DNA of 64,000 nt from Cryptomeria japonica (lineage: Eukaryota; Streptophyta; Pinopsida; Cupressales; Cupressaceae), in assembly GCF_030272615.1 (NCBI RefSeq), contig NC_081415.1, positions 597,187,335 through 597,251,334 of the forward strand. The letters run 5' to 3'. The notes beneath the pieces were generated by a model. It was not told the origin of the DNA, did not search any database, and saw nothing but the letters and a program-made list of their open reading frames with translations. The position numbers and the translations under genes are program-made. Shown here in pieces: positions 35,945-46,659 of this stretch (the stretch's first letter is position 1; each line of letters opens with the position of its first letter).

Positions 35945-37177
35945 TGTTAGAATGAACCAGAGGAAAACTAAGAGGGGGGGGGCTAAATCAATTTTCCACA
36001 AGTTAAAGAATTATTGGAAATTGTAAACCTTCTACCAGAGCACAATGAAAACAACACAATGAAAGATAAAGCATGAAAGTATAGAACACACAACACCAAT
36101 AATTTTGACGTGGAAAATCCGGTTAAGGGAAAAACCATGATGGGAAACCCTGCCCACAGTCAGTAAATACTTCTGCAGTAGTATGTGAAATATGACAATG
36201 GGGATTGCACTTGCAATTAGGCCAACTACCTAGAGTGCATTTCCCATCACAAAAGGGAAGTCTTGTTGACTTACATAAACATAGGACTTCAATCTAGAGG
36301 AAATGAACTGTGAAGATAGAATCTCCTAATGCTTGATACAGTTCCGGTTAAGCACATATGTATTCCCTACAACACCAAACTTTCACAAACCCTTCTCTAA
36401 ATAATATATCCTTGTTCACACATAAACCACTCTCTAATAATGTAGACATAACCATACCATACCATCCTACACAAATTACATGAATGTATCACCTATATAT
36501 ACAGATCATCAACCTTGATAAACAAGGTCGACTAAACCTTAAACCCATAATTCATAATTACATAAATTACATCACACGGTACCATGAAACCAATATTATG
36601 ATTTAAATTACATAGCATGGACCTAATTCAAATTCCCAAACAATTTTAACCATCAGAAATTCTTCTAAGACCAAATGCAACATGTTTCACCAACCGATAG
36701 AAACCCTCAGTGTCCATAACACATAATAACTAATCGAATCCAAATAGGATCACCAAATCATCACGCCAGGCAATGTGAAGCCACCAAGAAATTAGGGCAT
36801 GATCAAGAAAACCTTCATCATGTTATGACCCATTTATAGAAGCTGAACCAAAACCAATTAACCATTTCATCAAATATCACCAACCAATACTACCAAAAGG
36901 TACCAAGAATATCAACCGACAAACCAGAAAATAAATGATAGCTTCTGGAGCACCAAATCATGAACTAACTGAATATGACAAGCATATAAACATCCCGAAT
37001 AACCATCCAAAAATGAATCCAACAATCTAATAATACCAGATCAGAATCTTTGAAAACCTCAGCCAAAACCAAGTCAAACCAGAACAGATCAGCAGCCAAC
37101 CGGAACAGGTCAGTAACCAACCGGACCAGTGTTGACATCAATGACAAAATATAATAAATTCCTGCATAATGCCAACA
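35945..37177 (-). repeat. LTR (5' LTR of the partial element)
   Basis: In minus orientation it starts TGTTGGCATTATGCAGG and ends GGTTCATTCTAACA, about 1.23 kb. It has a 9-G run (35,974-35,982) near the end and the TGTTGGC start shared with the outer copia LTRs at 8,882 and 20,965. Confidence 0.75.
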
Positions 37178-37205
37178 TTTTCTGCAACCAAACATTTGTA
37201 TTTAC

Positions 37206-38422
37206 TATTAGGATAACTGGTGAACAAATGAGAAGGGGGGGTTAATCAGTTGTTAATAGTTATAACATTTAATCCACAATACAACCTTAAACCGGAGCAC
37301 ATAAACATTCAAATACCAGTAAAGCAAAAATAGATGCTGGTAGACACAAATACCGGTAAACAATGTATCTCAACAAATAAACAGATAATCAAAGCAAAGA
37401 ACTATACCACATAACACCATGATTTGTATGTGGAAAACCCAGATAGGGAAAAACCACGGTGGGAAGCCTACCCACAGTTAGATGATACTTCTGTAGAAAG
37501 TATGTGATACAATGAGGGGCTTGCACATTAGAGAGAGGCTACAACCATCTCAAGATTATTGGACAACAATATAATAGAGTGAACTACTAGAAATAGCATC
37601 TACCATGCCTGATTACAGTCCCGGTTAAGCTCAATGTCGGAGGACTAAATCCTCTTTTGAATCCAATTCTATCACCAATGATCGACCAACTCCTCTGCCT
37701 GAATGATATTACAATATTTGCACATCACATTCCTTGACCATGACCTTTTCAATAACCATGATACTCTACAAAGAGTTTCTACCTCTTATTTATACAAACC
37801 CTAAGGCCTAAACCAATTAGGTCGGCCACCTAAAATATATTAAAATAAGATCATTACATAGTTCCATATTACAATGATATGCCATGTCGGCTTAAGATCA
37901 AAACAATAATAACAAATCCATAATCCTCCTGAAACATCCTGGTAACGTGTAGAGTACACCTTAGCATGATATCGGTCCATAACCTAGATAGGCACCATAC
38001 CTATTCTGAGTCCACCATGCCAAAGCAATGTCTTCAAGAAGTTGAAGCATGATCAAAGAACATCTTCAGCATCCTGAAATCCATGAAGAAGTTGCACCAA
38101 CACCAATTATGCATCCTATCATGATTCCTCAATGAAATCTCTGTCGGCAAGGGTTTACCAGAGTGTATGATAGCATCCAATTACCAAGCCAATACCAACT
38201 AACCAAAACATGCTCATGGAGCATATTACACATGATATCAAACATACTTCATTGATCCAAACATGCCGGAAGTGACCAACATATAGTCTCTTCTGTTGGT
38301 AACACTAGATCTTCTATCAATAACCAAAACCAGTGTGTCTGTAATCAACCATAATAGCTAGCGTTGACATCAATGACAAAACATCAATGCAACACATAAT
38401 CAATTCATCCATAATTCCAACA
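37206..38422 (-). repeat. 3' LTR of the copia element
   Basis: In minus orientation it starts TGTTGGAATTATGG. It ends at the site corresponding to ...CCTATCA in the 5' LTR, mutated here to ...CCTAATA. The TATA box (tataaata on the minus strand) is at 37,787-37,794. A 7-G run lies at 37,235-37,241. Confidence 0.88.
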
Positions 38423-38680
38423 ATCTCCCCCTTTGGTGTTGATGGCAACACAAGATGTGAAAAACATCTAAGTACCAAGAAGTGCCAAACAAGTCTCCCC
38501 CTATGGAAGACAACCAACAATCTCTTGAATATCAATAGCTCTCCCCCTGTGAATGATATATTTGTAAGGTTCTGAATGTTTTTTCACATTACTATCTGCA
38601 CTCCCCCTTTGACATCAATGCCAGAAATCTGACAAAAATATCAAACAATAATGTAAACCTCAAAGCTCACTACTCCCCCT
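38423..38680 (-). promoter_or_regulatory. PPT plus four further purine tracts
   Basis: The PPT (ccaaagggggagat on the minus strand) occupies 38,423-38,436, next to the LTR. More agggggag-type tracts lie at 38,495-38,501, 38,541-38,548, 38,601-38,609 and 38,671-38,679. The last ones overlap the RNase H tail. The arrangement matches that upstream of the other two paired 3' LTRs. Confidence 0.7.
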
Positions 38681-39215
38681 GAGTAGTAGCACCACTCATC
38701 AGTGCCAGAATGAATAATGTCTTTGATAATGCATTTCGGACTGATGACAAACTTCATCAATGAAGTCTCTATCAGAGGGGCAGAAACCCCTAACCTATCT
38801 CTCAAATACTCAAATAATTCCTTAGACAATGGTTTAGTAAATATATATGCAATCTGTTCTTTAGTATTCACATAAACCAATTTGACTTCCTTTTCTTCTA
38901 CCTTGACCTTTAGAAAGTTGTACTTTATTGATATATGTTTAGTCTTAGAGTGAAATACCAAATTTTTAGACATGTCAATAGTTGCAGAGTTATCACAGTA
39001 GATAACTACCGGTTCACTACAATTTACCCTAAATCCTTCAACATTTGCTTCATCCACAAGACTTGAGTGCAATTAGTTGCTATTGCAACATACTCAGCTT
39101 CTGCAGTAGATAAAGAAATGCATGACTATTTTTTTCTTATCCATGAAACCAGTTTCTTTCCACGAAAGAAAGCACCACCAGAAGTGCTCTTCCTATCATC
39201 AGCATCACCTGCCCA
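38641..39215 (-). pseudogene. Copia RNase H
   Basis: The open part (39,072-38,641, 143 codons) carries 'VVIYCDNSATIDMSKN' (catalytic Asp), 'FHSKTKHISIKYNFL', 'VKLVYVNTKEQIAYIFTKPL' (usually ADIFTKPL) and the C-terminal tail. Upstream, at 39,075-39,215, the first part of the domain ('GAFFRGKK', 'AEYVAIATNC') is readable in another frame with a stop. RNase H is separated from the RT frame, which closes at 39,223, so the active copy needed both pieces in one frame. It would remove RNA from the cDNA hybrid. Confidence 0.85.
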
Positions 39216-39222
39216 ATCTAAG

Positions 39223-40225
39223 TCAGTAAATGCACAGAGTGAAATCATCATTTTTAGAATACCATAAACCACACTCTGTTGTTCCTTGCAAATACCAAAG
39301 TATCCTCTTTACTGCACATTCATGATTTTCTTTAGGATTACTTTGATATCTTGAAACAATACTTACTACATTCATAATATCAGGTCTAGTCTGAGTTAGA
39401 TATAACAAACCACCAATCATAGACTTATGCCTTGTCGGATTTACCGATGTAGAAGTATCCTTGATAGATAATTTCTCACTTGTTGCCATAGGAGTACTTA
39501 CCAGTTTGGAATTATCCATAGAAAACTTTTTCAACAATTCCCTCAAATACTTAGTTTGACAGATAAAAATGCCTTTGTCAGTTTGAGTAATCTGCAAACC
39601 TAAGAAAAATTTCATCTCACCAATCATGGACATTTCAAATGCATTCTTCATGTTGTTTGCAAATTCCATGCACAATTTATCTTCTCCTCCAAAAATGATA
39701 TCATCAACAAATAATTCAATAATCAGAATATCATTATCAGTGATCTTATAATATAAATTACTATCAGCGATGCCTTTAGTAAAACCAAGCTTCAAAAGAT
39801 ATTTATCCAACCTTGCATACCAAGCTCTAGGAGCCTGTTTCAATCCATATAAAGCTTTCTTCAATCCACAAACCATATCTTTATCATCTGTCAATGAAAA
39901 TCCATTAGGTTGCTCAATGTATACTTCTTCCTCAAGCTCACCATTCAAAAATGCACATTTATCATCCATTTGATAAACCTTATAGTTCTTATAAGCTGCA
40001 TAGGCAAGAAATAGTCTAACAACTTCAATTCTAGCTACAGGTGCAAATGTCTCACCATAATCAATTCCTTCCATTTGAGAATATCCTTTACAAACCAATC
40101 TAGCCTTGTTCCTTACAACTTGACCATCCTCATTTAGTTTATTCCTAAAAACCCATTTAGTTCCAATAACATTCTTATTTTTAGGTCGGGGAACTAAATA
40201 CCAAGTCTCATTTTTCTCTATCTAA
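39223..40225 (-). pseudogene. Copia reverse transcriptase
   Basis: The frame is open from about 40,225 and the first Met is at 40,098, which is internal to the polyprotein. It covers '[18 protein letters not shown]', '[20 protein letters not shown]', '[13 protein letters not shown]' (the first catalytic Asp is kept; Lys replaces the usual Val), '[10 protein letters not shown]', the LFVDDI box (FVDD at 39,700-39,711) and '[11 protein letters not shown]'. It ends with '[12 protein letters not shown]' and the RNase H lead. The domain is complete, but the ORF ends prematurely at the RNase H junction ('TLCIY' then stop). Confidence 0.92.
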
Positions 40226-40589
40226 TCTAATTCATCTTTCATAGCCTTTAATCAATGTTTATCCTTACAAGCTTCAATAACAATTTCCGGTTCAACTTGA
40301 GAAATAAGACATACCTCTTCATTTGTAAGTTTTCTTCTTGTCATAACTCCCTTGTTCCTATCTCCAATGATTTGATCTTCAGAATGATTTAATCTTACAT
40401 ACCTTGGTGTCTTTTAAACTTCAGGTTCATTGCTCTAATCATCAGTCACACTTGAATTTTCTGATTGTGCCAGTGTAACTGTCTCAGCTTCCTGTACCGG
40501 TTGAGGCATTGTCAGTTCAGTTATGATCATTTCCACTGTTGGTTCCCTGTCATATGATATAGAATGATTTTTGTACTATTTATCCACTT

Positions 40590-41500
40590 TTACATTAGCA
40601 CTCTCAACAATTTTCTACAATATTTTGTTATAACATCTATATGCTTTTCTCTCAATTGAATAACCAATAAATATCCCTTCATCACATCTAGGATCAAACT
40701 TTCCAATTGAATCATCTCTTTTGATATAGCATTTACTTCCAAAAATTCTGAAATATTTAATAGTAGGTGTATGTCCAAACCATAGTTCATAAGGGGTCTT
40801 ACCGGTTTCACCTTTGATGTGAACTCTGTTGAATGTGTAGATTGTTGTACACACTGCTTCCTCCAGTAGATATGAGGCAATTTGGCTTCCATCATCATAG
40901 ATCTTGTTGTATCCAAGATGGTTCTGTTCTTTCTTTCCACTACTCCATTCTACTAAGGAGTCCTAGGTGCAGATAGTTGTCTCCTGATTCCATTTGTCTC
41001 ACAATAACTGTTAAATTCATGAGAAGTGAACTCATCGCCATGATCTAATCTTAGACATTTGATTTTCAATCCATTTTTAGATTCAACCTTCACTTTAAAG
41101 ATCTTGAATTTCTCAAAAGCTTCAGACTTCTCCCTTAGAAAAGTCACCCACATCATTCTAGAATAGTCATCAATAATCAACAAGAAATACCTATCACCTT
41201 GAAAGATTCTAGTCCTTGCTGGACCACATAAGTCAATATGAATCAAATCAAGTACATCATTAGATTTATCATGTATGCTCTAAAAAGAACTTCTAACTTT
41301 CTTACCCAATTGACATTCCTTACATACCAGATTATGAGGCTTCATAATCTTAGGTATATCTCTAACTGTCTTAGTTGAACTGATATTAACAATACAATCA
41401 AAATTAACATGACACAACCTCTTATGTCATAGCCAACTCTCATCAATATGAGCAATTAAGCATGTCTTATTACCAGTGTTCAAGTGGAAGATATTACTTC
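40590..41500 (-). pseudogene. Copia integrase
   Basis: Minus-strand reading. The zinc-binding part lies between the LTR insertion and 41,250, with 'HKRLCHVNFDCI' and 'CKECQLGKK'. The catalytic core (41,246-40,953) has 'IHIDLCGPA' (first Asp), 'RLDHGDEFTS' (second Asp) and, after a break, 'NGVVERKNRT' (Glu). Two adjacent stops at 40,950-40,955 replace the usual Gln-Gln of the TPQQNG motif. The C-terminal 'YELWFGHTP' region (40,854-40,615) is in a different frame from 40,940-40,590, showing a frameshift. Integrase would insert the cDNA and create the 5-bp duplications. Confidence 0.88.
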
Positions 41501-42252
41501 TTATAGACACCTAAAATTGTCTTGTCTAATTAAATAAATATCTTTATTTATTTAATTATTTTAAGCCTAATTCTTCTATTAATTGAATAAATATTTATTT
41601 ATTTAATTAATTCATTTATCCTCTTCTAGCCTTATTTCTCATTTAAATAAATACATTTATTTATTTAAATTATCCTTTTCCTAAATTAAATAAATACTTT
41701 TATTTATTTAATTGATCTCACTTCTTCTATTAATTAAATAAATCTTTATTTATTTAATTAATTCATTAACCTTTTCCACCCATGACACATGTCATTCATC
41801 TCTTAATTCCTACACTACCTACCCTCTCATTATTTTCTTATTTTCTCTACCTACCCTCTAATCTTAGCCGACCATTTATCTTTTACACCTCTTAATCTTA
41901 TCCCTCCATTTCTTATAGTGTCTTCTATATAAGGAGATGCTTCCTTCATTATCAACCCCCAACTATGCTTTCGAATTTTCACATGCGATCAAGCCTACTT
42001 GCAACCACATTTTCATTCTTTGTTGAGCTCTTGTGCACACATAAAATCTGAGAGCAAATATATCAAGCAAGATCAATGGAGATCCAAACCCTATTGGACA
42101 TGTGATGGTATAATCTTGGTGATTTTATTTGATTTGCATTGTCTTAGGTAATCTTCATATGTTATGGTGGATCTTTGTTGTTGTTAGGCTAGGGTTTTGT
42201 GGTTGAATCTATTTAGTCTTTCAATATTGTTGTTTCCATTTTTACAATAAAC
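41501..42252 (+). repeat. LTR inserted in copia pol
   Basis: Identical pentamers acttc flank the segment (41,496-41,500 and 42,253-42,257). Removing it restores the uninterrupted protease-integrase reading frame of the copia element on the minus strand. The insert starts 'ttatagacacc' and ends 'acaataaac'. Its first 270 bases contain repeated ATTAAATAAAT/ATTTATTTAATTA phrases. A TATA-like 'tatataagg' lies at 41,928-41,936. It has no coding frame, so it is a solo LTR of the TGTAGAC type seen also at 28,993-30,271 and 45,555-46,057. Confidence 0.85.
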
Positions 42253-43719
42253 ACTTCCCGTTTGAATACCGGTTGCAATCTCCAAACCAGTCTTGTTAAT
42301 GATTTTACATTTTTTATCTTTAAACTGAAGTTGAAAACCCTTATCAATCAATTGACCAACACTCAAAATATTATGCTTTAAATCTTCTACATAATAGACA
42401 TTATCAATATTATGCTTGCCATCTAGAGAAATAATACCTCTACCTTTGATCATACATGCCTTGTCATCTCCAAATCTGACTTGACCGCCATTGTTTTCTT
42501 GCAGGGATAGGAATTTACTTTTATCTCCAGTCATATGATGTGAGCATCCACTATCAATTACCCATTCATCCTTATCTTCAACTTTTGCTGCCAAGGCGTT
42601 TTCTTCATTTTTGATAGCCGATTCCGATTCATCTTTCTTCAAAGCATAGAACACCCATTCTTTTCCATTGTTGGATCCACTAGCAGAGTCTTCTGTCGGT
42701 TCATCTCTAGAGTCATCAGTTACTCCTTCCTCATATGTTATGTAGCATTGTTTACTTTTCTTGAATCTATATTTGTTCCGGTTAGGCTTAAAAGATTTCT
42801 TAACTCTTTCCTCAAACCTTGCATTCCTTTTAGGACATCTAGATGCAAAATGACCAATCTTATTACATGCAAAACATTTAAAAGGTTCTTTTCCTTCATA
42901 CTTACTTCTAGTTGGTCCTTTAGGTACTCTTATGACAAATAAGGCTTCAAGTTGCTCAAGTTCTTCATCTTCTTTCCTCATGTATTCCAATTCTTTTGCA
43001 TATAGGGATTTCCAATCACTTTTGCCGGTAGATGATGATGATGATGCATGAAGAGCAGGTTTAGACTTTATAGCTCCAAGAGATTCAAATTCTTCAAGCT
43101 CAAAAGCAGATAATTTCCCAATCTGAATGTCTATGTTAACTGAAGTGTTTGCCATTGTTCTTAACTCATTAATTGCAGTTGCCTTCATCTTATAAGCTAG
43201 TGGAAGATCTCTCAAGACTTTGGAAACTATTTCATCTTCACTTAGAAATCCTCCACAACATTGAATTCTCATAACAATCTCATTTACTCTTTCCATAAAT
43301 ACAACAATTCTTTCATTATCTTCCATTTTCAAGTTTTCATATCTTACCCGGCAACCATAAAGTTTAGCAATTTTGACAGTAGGGTCGCCTTCATTCAAAG
43401 TTTTTAATTTGTCCCACCGAACCTTTTCTGATGATTTATCAGTCAATCCCATGATCTGTCGATCAGTAAGTGCACATAAGAAGTCTTTTCTAGCTCTACA
43501 ATCATTTTCAATATTCTTATCCAAGTCTACAGGAGTAGGATTGCTAGATGTCGGATCATAAGGTGTGTATCCTTTCTCAGTGATCTCCCAAATATCCTTG
43601 CCAAGACATCTAAGATGAGTCTGCATTAGAATTTTCCATATCCCATAATTTGTTCCATTAAGCTTAGGGATTTCTCTTCTAAAAATAGATGTCGATGGAT
43701 TAGAAGTGTTAGTTGCCAT
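42184..43719 (-). pseudogene. Copia Gag-protease
   Basis: Open for 511 codons from the Met at 43,719, 59 bp inside the 5' LTR end. Residues 1-210 form the UBN2/DUF4219-type capsid ('KLNGTNYGIWK', 'DNERIVVFMERVNEIV'). Residues 285-298 are a perfect CCHC knuckle 'CFACNKIGHFASRC'. The protease has 'WVIDSGCSHHMTGD' at about residue 390 with the catalytic Asp-Ser-Gly. The last 22 codons (42,252-42,184) come from the inserted LTR, not from the element. Otherwise the frame is intact. Gag forms the capsid and protease processes the polyprotein. Confidence 0.92.
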
Positions 43720-43763
43720 AGGATCTACCTCAAGTGGTTAAGCTTGTACAAAAGAGAACCAAA

Positions 43764-43777
43764 GCTCTGATACCAGT
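43764..43777 (-). promoter_or_regulatory. Primer-binding site of the copia element
   Basis: 'actggtatcagagc' on the minus strand lies directly inside the 5' LTR end (43,778). It is the standard tRNA-Met primer site. Confidence 0.92.
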
Positions 43778-44050
43778 TGATAGGATAACCGGTAAACAAC
43801 TGAGGGGGGGGGGGTGAATTAGTTGTTAACAATTATAATATTTAATCCATAATACAACCTTAAACCAGAGCACATAAACATTCAAATACCGGTAAAGCAA
43901 AAACAGATGCCAATAGACACAAATACTGGTAAACAATGTAACTCAACAATAAAACAGATAATCAATGCAAAGAAACCATACCACATAGCACCATGATTTG
44001 TACGTGGAAAACCCGGATAGGGAAAAAACCACGGTGGGAAACCTACCCAC
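43778..44050 (-). repeat. Truncated 5' LTR of the copia element
   Basis: It matches 37,206-37,475 of the 3' LTR, then stops abruptly at 'cctacccac'. An 11-G run lies at 43,804-43,814. About 940 bp of LTR are missing on the right. Confidence 0.9.
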
Positions 44051-44400
44051 ACTTCCAATGCACAAAACATCATGCGGTTTTTCGAGAACATCGCACAAGG
44101 CACAAGAAACATAAATCAACGATCTGCAAGTCACAAAGATCAATCGTAACCCAAAATCATCTTCACTCAACACACTGCCAGACTAACCAGAAAGAACATA
44201 TCAACCGGACCAATACCAAAATCGATATCTCACCGGAATAAAACCCAAATGCCATGAAACTCAACCATGACAAAGACAATGAACTCAAGGGAATAAATCC
44301 AACGCTAAACTCTCAAACATGAAGAAATGCCATGATATCCAAGAAATTCCACTACTAACTGCCTCAAATTAGTAAGAACTACACCAGTGCTCCTGCATCA
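44051..44400 (-). repeat. Truncated 3' LTR
   Basis: It matches the first third (in element orientation) of the intact LTR to the right, including the terminal TGATGCAG. It is cut at 44,051, where the truncated copia LTR abuts. Confidence 0.82.
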
Positions 44401-44540
44401 GACTCTTAGGGTTAATTGAAAAGTGAGTCCTATCCCTTGATCCATTTTGGCGATCTGAACAAGTCCACAAGTTGCCTCAACTTCCTCTCCAACCAACTGG
44501 TGCATAATCGGGTCTTCCTCCAACAATAGGTTCACAAACC

Positions 44541-44555
44541 AGCTCTGATACCACT
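44541..44555 (-). promoter_or_regulatory. Primer-binding site of the short-interior element
   Basis: 'agtggtatcagagct' on the minus strand, adjacent to the LTR end at 44,556. A perfect tRNA-Met-type site. Confidence 0.88.
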
Positions 44556-45554
44556 TGATGCAGTCAAGGTAGGGAGATCCAATGAAGGACATCCCAGATT
44601 TGCAGCCTAACACAAACACCATGCAAAATATACTAGTAACCGGTAACACAATGCCAAAAATAGCAGAAAGAACAACCGGTAAACAATATGAACAATTCTT
44701 ATTACAGTCTGAAGAATTACATATTCCACATGCTGGACTACAGCCCAAGATTACAAAACAACTCTTACAACTTAGATCTATGATCCATAGATTATCCTCT
44801 TCATAAATCATCATCCGGTAATAGCTTCCACTGTTCTGCACTGATCCGGACCTCAACCATCCCAACTTCAATCTCCCTGGACCAGAATCTCACCGGAATC
44901 AATATACAAATCTAAGATCCATAGATCTTCTGCTTGACGAATAGGTCTTTGGTAATAGTCTGCATTGTTTTGCACTAATCCAAACTTCAACCATCTTGAC
45001 TTTAGTCTCCCTAAACTAGAATCTCTCTAGAAACTACATCTTGCTTGATCTTGAACTTCAGTCTTCTATCTTTTGTCTTCTGTCTTCTCAAATGATTCAC
45101 AAACATATATTTATACCGTCCGCAAATAATAATAACTTGATCAAGCTGGGCCAAAGACCAACCGGTTCATGAAATGTGTAAACAATAACAAGTCGACTCG
45201 AATCATTAAGAACAACTTCCAATACACAAAACATCATGTGGTTCTCTAGGAACATCGCACAAGGCACAAGAAACATAAATCAACAATCCGCAAGTCACAG
45301 AGATCAATCGTAACCCGAAATTGTCTTCGCTCAACACACTACCAGACAACCAGAAAGAACATATCAACTAGGCCAATACTAGAATCAAAGCCAAATTCCA
45401 TGAAACTCGAACATGACAAGGACAAAAAACTCAAGGGAATAAATCCAAATCCACAAAACTAAACTCTCAAACATGAAGAAATGCCACGATCTCCAAGCAA
45501 TTCTACTACTAACTGCCTCAAATCGGTAAGAACTACATCGGTGCTTCTGCATCA
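44556..45554 (-). repeat. 5' LTR of the short-interior element
   Basis: 999 bp with 8-bp inverted ends TGATGCAG/CTGCATCA. A TATA-like 'ggtataaatata' on the minus strand lies near 45,105-45,117. Unlike the other LTRs here it has no C-run near its end, so it belongs to a different family. Confidence 0.82.
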
Positions 45555-46057
45555 CTTTCTTCTGAACTTGAGAAGTGACCTCCTCAAACTTAGGGAAATG
45601 ACATGATTGGATGAGTTAAGGCTAATTGATTAGGATTAGATGGGTTCTAGAAGAATGATTAGGAGGCAAGTGAGAAATGTAGGAAAGGGCATGTGGGAGA
45701 AATAGAATTTTAATTAAAATAAAATATTTTATTCCAACTAAAATAGATGCAACTTGCATAAATGCAAGTGGGGGGATTTTTATAAATAAATTTGATTTAT
45801 TTATATGCAAGTATAAATTTAATGAAATGTAAATTTAATTAAAAGGAAGAAAGGGGAATTTAATTAAATAAAGTGATTTATTTGATTAAAGGCTAGATAG
45901 GGGTTAGATGTGTTTAATTAAATAAATTGAATAATTCATTTAATCAAATAGATGAAAATGAAGAAATTAATTAAATAATATTTAATTAATAAGGGGATGC
46001 GGTTGAAATAAATATTAAATATTCATTTAAGAAGGTGGTCATATTTATACGTCTACA
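45555..46057 (-). repeat. LTR fragment of the TGTAGAC type
   Basis: In minus orientation it begins TGTAGACGTATAAATATG at 46,057 and continues with AT-rich ATTAAATAAAT phrases. It runs into the neighbouring LTR at 45,554, where it is probably cut. It resembles the starts of the solo LTRs at 28,993-30,271 and 41,501-42,252. Confidence 0.55.
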
Positions 46058-46659
46058 CATATCATTTTAGATTGGCCTTCTTTTGGTATCCTTATCAGAA
46101 CTCGATATAGACAGTAGGACAAAGAATATCCTTTCTTTCCCAAATATGAAGTAACCCTCACTCTAGAGGACCACCTCTATAATCATGTCATCACTTGAAC
46201 TCTTTGGAGTACAACCACTACTTATACATAAAACTCTTTTATTGGAGTCTAACATCGATTGTTTAGACCTAGTATATCAATCAAGAAAGGAGATAAAAAG
46301 CTAAGGATTGGGACATAGTTTGTATATACTTTTCTTACACATTTTCCTTCTAAGACAATAATGAACAAATCCAAAAAGCACTACTGAAGGTTAAGGATAT
46401 CATCTTTAAAAACTTGCTAGAAAAATCTATCTAGAACCAAACCCACCACCCTAGAGTGAAGGAGTATGGGAACTAGTTGAATGGTTGGATAAACAAACAC
46501 AACCTGCACAAAACAAAAGTTACAAAATCTACATAGATGAAGAAGAAGTAGATCCAAAGATAAATATGGAACTAGGAGAAGGGGAACGGGAAATATATCT
46601 CAAAAAGGATTCTGGAACACACTATTACAACTAGCCAATAAAAATTCGAGAGGAAAACA

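Larger units (their letters stand above)
33977..37177 (-). mobile_element. Partial LTR element (5' LTR and coding remnant)
   Basis: A minus-strand LTR at 35,945-37,177 is followed in element order by a primer-site relic ('aattggaatcaaaac', 35,931-35,945 on the complement). A coding remnant then runs to a stop at 33,977-33,979. No matching 3' LTR exists to the left; the LTR at 31,307-32,088 is a different sequence. No pol motifs were found, so it may be a relative of the pol-less element at 12,861-20,875. Confidence 0.6.
37206..44050 (-). mobile_element. Ty1/copia retrotransposon, 5' LTR truncated
   Basis: The 3' LTR is at 37,206-38,422. The coding order on the minus strand is Gag-protease (43,719 to about 42,253), integrase (41,500-40,590), RT (about 40,225-39,223) and RNase H (about 39,210-38,641). 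The primer site is at 43,764-43,777. The 5' LTR starts at 43,778 but stops at 44,050, where an unrelated LTR begins. An LTR (41,501-42,252) is inserted between protease and integrase. Only a few stops are seen, so this is the best preserved coding element in the window. Gag and RT resemble Tork/Sirevirus-type elements by eye; the lineage is not settled. Confidence 0.9.
44051..45554 (-). mobile_element. LTR element with 155-bp interior
   Basis: The intact LTR is at 44,556-45,554 (999 bp, ends TGATGCAG...CTGCATCA). The partial LTR at 44,051-44,400 matches its 45,215-45,554 part. Between them are 155 bp. This interior contains a primer site next to the intact LTR but no open frame and no clear purine tract. 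The interior is far too short for any protein. It is either a TRIM-like, non-autonomous element with unusually long LTRs or a deletion product. Confidence 0.75.

Noticed and set aside
31307-37177. Pairing of the LTRs at 31,307-32,088 and 35,945-37,177 as one element
   Set aside because: Only the general end signals agree; body sequences and lengths (782 and 1,233 bp) differ.
44398-44871. 157-codon minus-strand open frame with Cys-rich protein
   Set aside because: It spans the short interior and the end of the intact LTR (44,556 onward). No motif and no coding context; a chance frame.
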